NCBI GenBank assembly: GCA_963580455.1
Contig: OY756970.1
Location: forward strand, 19,282,001-19,346,000
DNA length: 64,000 bases
From: Euonymus europaeus
Taxonomy: Eukaryota; Streptophyta; Magnoliopsida; Celastrales; Celastraceae
Reading direction: 5' to 3'
Position 1 is the first letter of the stretch; each line of letters begins with the position of its first letter. Both the position numbers and the translations under genes were made by a program. Below, piece after piece: positions 57,801-64,000 of this stretch. The notes under the pieces are model-generated. The model did no database searches, was not told the DNA's origin, and was given only the letters and a program-made list of their open reading frames with translations.

Positions 57801-59652
57801 TTGTGCTCCATCAGGGCCCATTCTAAAAATAAGCCTGTACCAGGCCCATCATTTTCCTTTGGGCCTTTGGCCCATTACCTTAATTTTTTTATCTATTTAT
57901 TAATTATTCGCATTGACATATTTTAACTGATTTTTATTTTACATGCTCAAACACTATTTGGAATTTTCTTTCGATTCAATAACAAATAACAGCAGCATCA
58001 GAGTCTCTATCCTTGAGTATTAAAATATTTATTTTTCTCTTGTTTTATTATTAATAGTTTATTTTATATAATTTCAGGTAAAAAAATTTATGAAAAAAAA
58101 TAAAGGTGGAATTACTTTTAGAAAAATAAAAATAAAAGATCGATAACAACTAAAAATATATGATCAATCATGTCAAATTTGGAACTATCGATTGGAACAA
58201 TTTTAAAGAAAAAGTGCTTGCATTATTGAACTGGATGTCAGGGATAAAGAAATCTCACATCATCAGAGCTCCCAAGGTAGGATTCATCCACCATGTTCAT
58301 GTAAGGTTTTGTTGCATTTCTTGAAGTGATCTGAAAGTTTATATATATTATGAAAAAATTAAGACATCATTAATAAAAACAATTAGCAGCAGTAGCAATA
58401 ATTTCAATTCGACGAGGGGAATTGAATTAATTAATTACCTTATCGTACTTCTTCATAATTTTTGAAAATGCCAACATATTTAAGAAGCTGTTTAATAAAA
58501 CAAATAAATTAAGGGTCAATAATCAGAGAAACAATTGAGTGATCAAGCAGTTAACAATTGATAATATTAATTACCTGAAACTCTTAAGAAGGCGTAGCTT
58601 TTGATAAAACTCAACAAAAGCTTTCTTAAGCTGGCGTTCAACTTTTCTAAGATTTTCCCTATTGAATTGGAGCTCTGTATGTGTAGGAACTTGAAGGAAT
58701 CCTTTGATGGTCGAACGAGGAGTATCTTGTGCTTTGTTCATCTGGACACGGTTTAGTATCTCTAATGGAGCTGGTCTTCTTCCCCTAATAATAACATCGG
58801 TCTTCACCTCCTCTACTCGATCAACCTTTTGGTCATCGAGCCCTGAATCATCTGATGATTCCCGATCATGCAAGCTTGCCCCTTCTTCGATTGTATCCAA
58901 GTTAAGTCTTCCTGCATACATTAAGGAAGTAAGCATAAATTAAAATATGAAACACTTAATTAATTAGTCGAAGATCCAGTATGTATAGCTCTTATGAGTT
59001 GGTGATGGCCTGCGCCGTATAATAACTTACGGCTTGCTCCTGCCTTAGCAGCAGATGGAGTAGAAGCAGCCAATGCCGCGGCCGAAGAAGATACATCAGA
59101 CGCCAGACGAGTCATCGCGGCAGACCTGTCATCCCGGTTCCACCCTGTAGGATTCTCAACTTTAACCCTGAAAGCAATCAAAGCATCCATTTGCTTATTC
59201 AACATGTCTGCCTCCTTCATCACCTCCTCCACTTTTTTCTTATAAAACTTGTCCACCTTATTGAATTCCTCATCGAGGCGTCTAAAGTAGACGAGCTCGT
59301 ACTCCCCTCCTTCTTCAGAAGCCATGAGGAACGTGGTCTCGTATCGTTTAGTGCCATGCCGATGAACAGGATTGACCAAAATGGCTTGTTGTGCTTCAAC
59401 ATCATCGACCCGGGCGGACGGGCTTCTGGGGTGGTTGTGGTTGTGATTGTTGTTTCTTTGCGTTAGGCCGCTGAAAGCTCTGTATAGGGTAAAGTTTCTG
59501 CTCAGAGCTGTAGCTGCAGCTGGTTGTGCTGCTCGGTTTCTTTGATTGAAATTTATGATTTCCTTCAAAAGAGTTTTGAGGAAATCGTAATCCATGTAAG
59601 CTTCTTGCCATTCCGGCACCTTTTGGGATGCAAACTCTTTCCCAAACTTCAT
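54890..59652 (-). CDS. PHO1-type SPX-EXS phosphate exporter homologue (H7/H10-like)
   Basis: Thirteen minus-strand exons: 59031-59652, 58575-58911, 58439-58487, 58259-58330, 57038-57167, 56804-56924, 56464-56722, 56180-56284, 56047-56091, 55799-55948, 55431-55709, 55119-55255 and 54890-54989. Together they give 801 residues, normal for PHO1. The cytosolic SPX domain covers about 1-335: [19 protein letters not shown] start, [11 protein letters not shown], and lysine-rich [17 protein letters not shown], which binds inositol pyrophosphates in relatives. Multiple membrane spans begin near residue 410. The EXS domain lies near the C-terminus: [77 protein letters not shown]1 exports phosphate from Golgi or plasma membrane into xylem; several homologues have other or unknown roles. 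As recalled, synteny points to Arabidopsis PHO1;H7 (At1g26730) and PHO1;H10 (At1g69480). The 1.1-kb intron 4 carries a C-rich tract near 57510-57530. Confidence 0.93.
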
Positions 59653-59720
59653 TTCTCTAGCTTGGTTTATTTACTTGGATGTCAGAATGTACTGATGAAC
59701 CACCCTAGCCAGCTTTCTAC

Positions 59721-59729
59721 CTATATATA
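59721..59729 (-). promoter_or_regulatory. Possible TATA box of the PHO1 homologue
   Basis: TATATATAG on the minus strand lies about 70 bp upstream of the start codon. AT-rich surroundings reduce its specificity. Confidence 0.4.
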
Positions 59730-61172
59730 TTAGTATATGTGACGTGGTCTTTGAGGAAGACTTTATTGGGTTGATTAATTCATGAATAGATTCAAGGCGT
59801 TGAAGAGTCAAAGAGACCGAGCTAGGGAGAGACTGTGAAATATGGAATTAGCAGAATTATGAGACGGAGGGATGACCAAACCACCAAAACAACCAGAAGT
59901 GTAAGGGGATAATTTATAATTTTTTTTTCCTTCTGGAATTTATGATTTCACATATTTTAATCATGATTCCGTTTCAGTAGTATAAACTGTATAATTAATT
60001 AATTTATTACATATAAATTAACCTGCAGAATAAATTGATTTTTTTTTTTTAGGATTTGGAAGAAAACGGGGTTCGACAAAGTAAAAGACGATGGATTGTC
60101 GTCCTACTTTTATCTCCAGCGACTGCTCGTCTTTCACCGACTCTCGTCTGATGAGTTTATAATTCTTACTTTTGTGTTGGTTGATTCTGTCTTTATTCTC
60201 AACTGCCCCTACAGACTTGGCCATATTCATTAATTCCCACAAGGGACCACAACGCACCGTGTCATCGATTGGAAATTGGGTTTGACCCCAACAGTTCAGT
60301 TAGCAAGCAGTGGCCTGTTCTTCACAATCGCTCAGACTTCAGAGGATAACGTGTGATTTTTATCATTAAGCAATAATTTGTCTCGTAATACTTTTCTGAT
60401 TTCAAATACTTGGTCTTGGTGCCATAACAATTGCTTAACTAGATGAAATATTTTATAACGTACAGTTTTTTTTTAAATCTTGGCTGACCTCATATCAGTG
60501 AGGTCTTTGAGCCTTTGGAAAATTCTAGACAACCCTGCTGCATAATATTTAAATGAGTTTGGGGTTAATATAATAATTATATTTTTCAAAAATATGAATC
60601 GAGTCTCGAGCAGTGCTGAATCCAAAAATTTTATTAGGGAATAGTTAGCAGTGGAGTGAAAAATTTATAAGAGAGAGAAAAAGGTTTGCGAGGATTTGTT
60701 GTCCCCCATTTTTTTTAAGGATAATTAGGCTTGGTTGCCTAATTGATATATGCCTCCGCGTATCGGAGTATGTATACATGTTGCATATCTATTTCCGCCT
60801 CTACGGATGTATATGTATATCTATAGGAATACTATGACATAATATTAAGAAAATATATGAATGAGCCTTCCTTCCCTGGTTCTTAAAAAAAATATAATAA
60901 TTTTTTTTTTGTTTTAGACTTTTCTCCATCATTCTCACTCAAGTCAGCTCAGCGCCTCAGCCGCCACACCTTAAAAAACACACAAAAAAAACCTCTTTTT
61001 TTCTCTGTTATTAATTTATTATAATATATTTAACTTATACGGTCTTTCCTAAAGATTTTGTTGCAAGTCCAACGCGTGCTCTCTCTGACTGATGACTATG
61101 ATGAGAGTTTCTAATCTTTACTTTTGTTTGGTACCATTTGGTTCGTAGCAGTACTCAAGGCTAGAAATCCGG

Positions 61173-61610
61173 TTACTATTATCTGTGGTCATCAAAAAAA
61201 TTTGTTTTTCATTTTGATAACTAAAAATAAAATGTTTAAACTCAGTTCTAAACTTTTGGAGTTTTTGTCAATTTGATCCCTTGATCAGTTTTTAATGATT
61301 TCGGACAGTCAATCCATCCAGATTACGGGTCAACAAAAAAGAAACTGTTAATATTTGCATTTTTTTTAATATTTAAGTAATCCAAATGAAACACTTGTCA
61401 TATTTCAGGAATAACATGTACTACTAACTCTTTTTGTCTCTATCGATCAATATGCATGTCACATAAGATGTTTGATTGCCCAAAATCGTTGAAAACTGTT
61501 TAAGTGACCTAATTGACACAAAATCAAAAATTTGGTGATTTAGTTAAAAAAAATATATTTTTAAATAACTAAAATGAAAATACGGGTCATCTTCCGGTGA
61601 TCACATGTAA
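61173..61610. mobile_element. Imperfect fold-back MITE
   Basis: The left half and the complement of the right half agree in order: TTAC at the tip, TCATTTT followed by AACTA/TTATT, TTTTGTxxTTTTGTxTCAATT-like sequence, then CAGTTTT(T/C)AA(T/C)GATTT and GGxCAxTCAA. The arms are about 150 bp and diverged by several indels. No coding capacity and no clear target duplication. Confidence 0.55.
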
Positions 61611-63439
61611 TATCAACTCACTAGAGATAACAATTATAATCATCCAAATATATTTCAACAATGTGTGACACTCATCTATTGAGTATAGTGATATTATATC
61701 AAGTAATTTATTGAAAATTACTCACATTGAATCAGTGTCACACTTCAAATTGTTAATTATCATTAGAATCTTTATTATTTTTTTGGGTTCATAATGCAAT
61801 TGTAAGACTTTTATGTTTGCAAGAAAATTTTATTGATTTAAAGGAGGTTCCATATATCCAGTCAAAATAAAGAGACTGGGACCTCCTCCGATCCAAAAAC
61901 ATATAATTTACACACCAGGAGAGGCCATAACATCAACCTGCAGTTTATTGTCATTTCTTGGTATGTATTTAACACTCGACAGTTGGAAACGAATATGGTC
62001 TATCATAAAGCAATAGTACAATATTAATATATAAGGCTTTGTGATTATACATTGTGTGGTGGTTGATAAACCACACATATATCATAACGACAACGTATGG
62101 ATTTCGTTTTTATTAAAATTTTCAGTCAGATCTTCGCATTAGTTTTTAGTTTTTGAACAAGAACAGAACAGATGGGTAAATAAGGACAGTTCACACACAC
62201 ACACATATATATATATGTTTGTACGTATGTATGTAAGTCCGTAGGTACACTTTCTTTCATGACTTTGGAGGACATTAAATGTGGAATATATATATATATA
62301 TATATATATTCAACTTTGGAGTCTGACATCAATATTTGTGATTGGGCTACGTCGCTTTCTTAACGTACTATCAACTATCAAGTTTAATGGATTCTTTCAA
62401 TGCTGTACCCACCACCGACAGCTGTTTGTTTCGTGCAAGGACTTGATCAATAATTCACACTCAAAGGGTCCATGCCTCCATGGCAGTATCCTCAAACGAT
62501 AATACACAAAACCATGAACGACTCGAAGAACACCTGTAATATTTAATTGTAACTGGTTTTCTCTAACAAGATTAACACTTTATAATAGATATATACAGAT
62601 TGAAACTTTGGTCAAGCACACAGATAAAAAAAAAAAAAAAAAGAAGAAGAAGAAGAATAACAGAAGAAATTTACATATTTCGACAAAAATGCCTACTTTC
62701 ATAAAGTCTATGAGTCTATGATACTTTCTTCTGATGGGATAATTCCAATAATATAATTATATTCTCACATTAAAATAAATCAAATACTCAACCTAATAAT
62801 ACAATCCTCTAATGTCTGTTTCTCGCATTCCAAACAACTTTTGCCACATGCCCACAACAACCTCGAATGATGCGCTCTGCTCTGCTCTGCTCTCCCATAA
62901 CTTGCCCTTTCCAGAATTTTTTAAGTATAAATCATTCTTATAATATTAGCCACTTTATTTGAGCTATATATCAGCACCTCTATCAATTAAAAGGAGTTTG
63001 GTTTTGTGAACTTTCTTTTATGTTCGATCAAGTTATAGACATCGAAGGCAACTCGAATCGATACAGTTATCGTAAAACATAGAGGGTTAACGGATTCTCG
63101 GCAGGGAAATGTAAATAATAGCTTCCAATCAAGCCTTGATCCATTTCTGAGAGTTCAGCTCACTTTTGGCGTTATTTTTACGTACTTCGGAGCTCGTGTA
63201 CTTCTCCTGGCCCTTCAACTTAGTAATTTGGGCTTCTTTTTCTAACGGGTTATATGGGCTTATGTCTTCTGTGGTCTAGTCAACTGATTATTGGTCAACT
63301 ATATTTACTAGTCAGGCCAAACGACACAGTTTGGCCCATGTACTTTAAATTAATATTTTAATTTCTTCCTGTCATCACATCATCTAATACTCTAATACAT
63401 CTATCAAGTATCTAATATATAATCTAATCTAATCTAATA

Positions 63440-63705
63440 CTCTCTCCGTCCCATTGTAGTTGTCTCCTTCACTTTTTCATACAGTTTAAGAAAATATTTA
63501 ATTATCTTTCAATTTGACGTTTATAGACCTATTTATATTGACAAATACTTTGACACTATAATTAATGTGCATGGTTATTGAACTTTTCAAGTTAAGGGTA
63601 AATAAGGAAAAAATGAAAAAAAATAGTTTTGATTAATTGAAATGGACATGCATTTTAGAACATCGTAAAAAAAAATAAAAAACTATTAACAAGGAACGGA
63701 GGGAG
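63440..63705. mobile_element. Stowaway/mariner-type MITE
   Basis: 266 bp with inverted ends CTCTCTCCGTCCCATTGT on the left and CTCCCTCCGTTCCTTGTTA read inward from the right, flanked by TA on both sides (63438-63439 and 63706-63707). This matches the CTCCCTCCGT signature of the family, seen also at 22459-22757. Confidence 0.8.
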
Positions 63706-64000
63706 TACAAACCTATAAAGTTAGTGGATTTGCGGATTTGGAACCTTCTCTTGGCGAGTTCATGATTTTTATTGTACTTGCGTGATCGGCCTCTTGACTT
63801 TCTACGTGGACCCTGTGGTTTCTTTATCTTTTTTTCTTTTTTTAAATTTGCCTGTAAGGCTTCCTCACGTTAGATGTCAAACACAAGGAGTACTACTTCA
63901 ACAACCTGGTTAAAATGGAAGCCCATTAGTAGTGGGCTTATATTTGATTCACTAATCGCTGCAATTAAAAGCCCATTAGGAGTGGGCCTCCCAACGCTTC

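Larger units (their letters stand above)
59730..64000. other. Intergenic DNA to the window end
   Basis: No coding exon is supported; open frames at 60018-60257, 62126-62332 and 62281-62502 are unmatched and low-complexity. TA/CA microsatellites lie at about 62195-62216 and 62286-62310, and an A/AAG tract at 62627-62657. Two MITE-like elements are annotated separately. Confidence 0.55.

Noticed and set aside
57437..57926. 110- and 83-codon plus-strand frames
   Set aside because: They lie in intron 4 of the PHO1 homologue and show no domain.
60018..60257. 79-codon minus-strand frame upstream of the PHO1 homologue
   Set aside because: No homology recognised and no supporting exon nearby.
1..64000. 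tRNA, rRNA, CRISPR arrays or bacterial operons
   Set aside because: None seen; the sequence is intron-rich plant nuclear DNA and no full cloverleaf or array was found by eye.

Overview
The window looks like nuclear DNA from a eudicot flowering plant. Genes are split by short AT-rich GT-AG introns, intergenic DNA is AT-rich with TC and TA microsatellites, and transposon relics are of plant types (hAT, Mutator/FAR1, L1-type LINE, Stowaway-like, Helitron). Every recognised protein belongs to a family well known in angiosperms. I could not fix the species from the sequence.

Layout, left to right: an R2R3-MYB gene of the MYB105/MYB117 type (+); a MYB-CC (PHL-like) gene with a damaged DNA-binding domain and a frameshifted tail (+); a relic of a GMC oxidoreductase C-terminus (+); the small RING E3 ligase MPSR1 (-); an organellar-type ribosomal uL18 gene (+); the beta-1,3-galactosyltransferase GALT1 (-); two nested hAT-like elements and a Stowaway-like MITE; a tandem pair of S-like RNase T2 genes (-); a 2.4-kb Mutator-like element with long terminal inverted repeats; a group I WRKY (-); the plastid division factor MinE (-); a Helitron end; the DUF155 mitochondrial protein RRG (+); a long fold-back repeat; a DUF538 gene (-); and a PHO1-type SPX-EXS phosphate exporter homologue (-). 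The last 4 kb holds only MITEs and AT-rich DNA.

Exon maps were built by hand from splice sites, reading phase and family conservation. All except the MYB-CC gene give uninterrupted proteins of normal family length. These are independent housekeeping, regulatory and transport genes, not an operon or pathway. As I recall, homologues of MYB105/117, PHL8, MPSR1, GALT1, RNS3, MinE1, RRG and PHO1;H7/H10 lie in two duplicated Arabidopsis chromosome 1 segments (around At1g26 and At1g69). The window would then be an unfractionated version of that ancestral block. No previously undescribed system is evident. The most useful leads are the decayed MYB-CC gene and neighbouring GMC relic, the RNase tandem pair, the nested hAT insertions with a perfect target-site duplication, the Mutator element carrying a FAR1-like remnant, and the 480-bp fold-back between RRG and DUF538.
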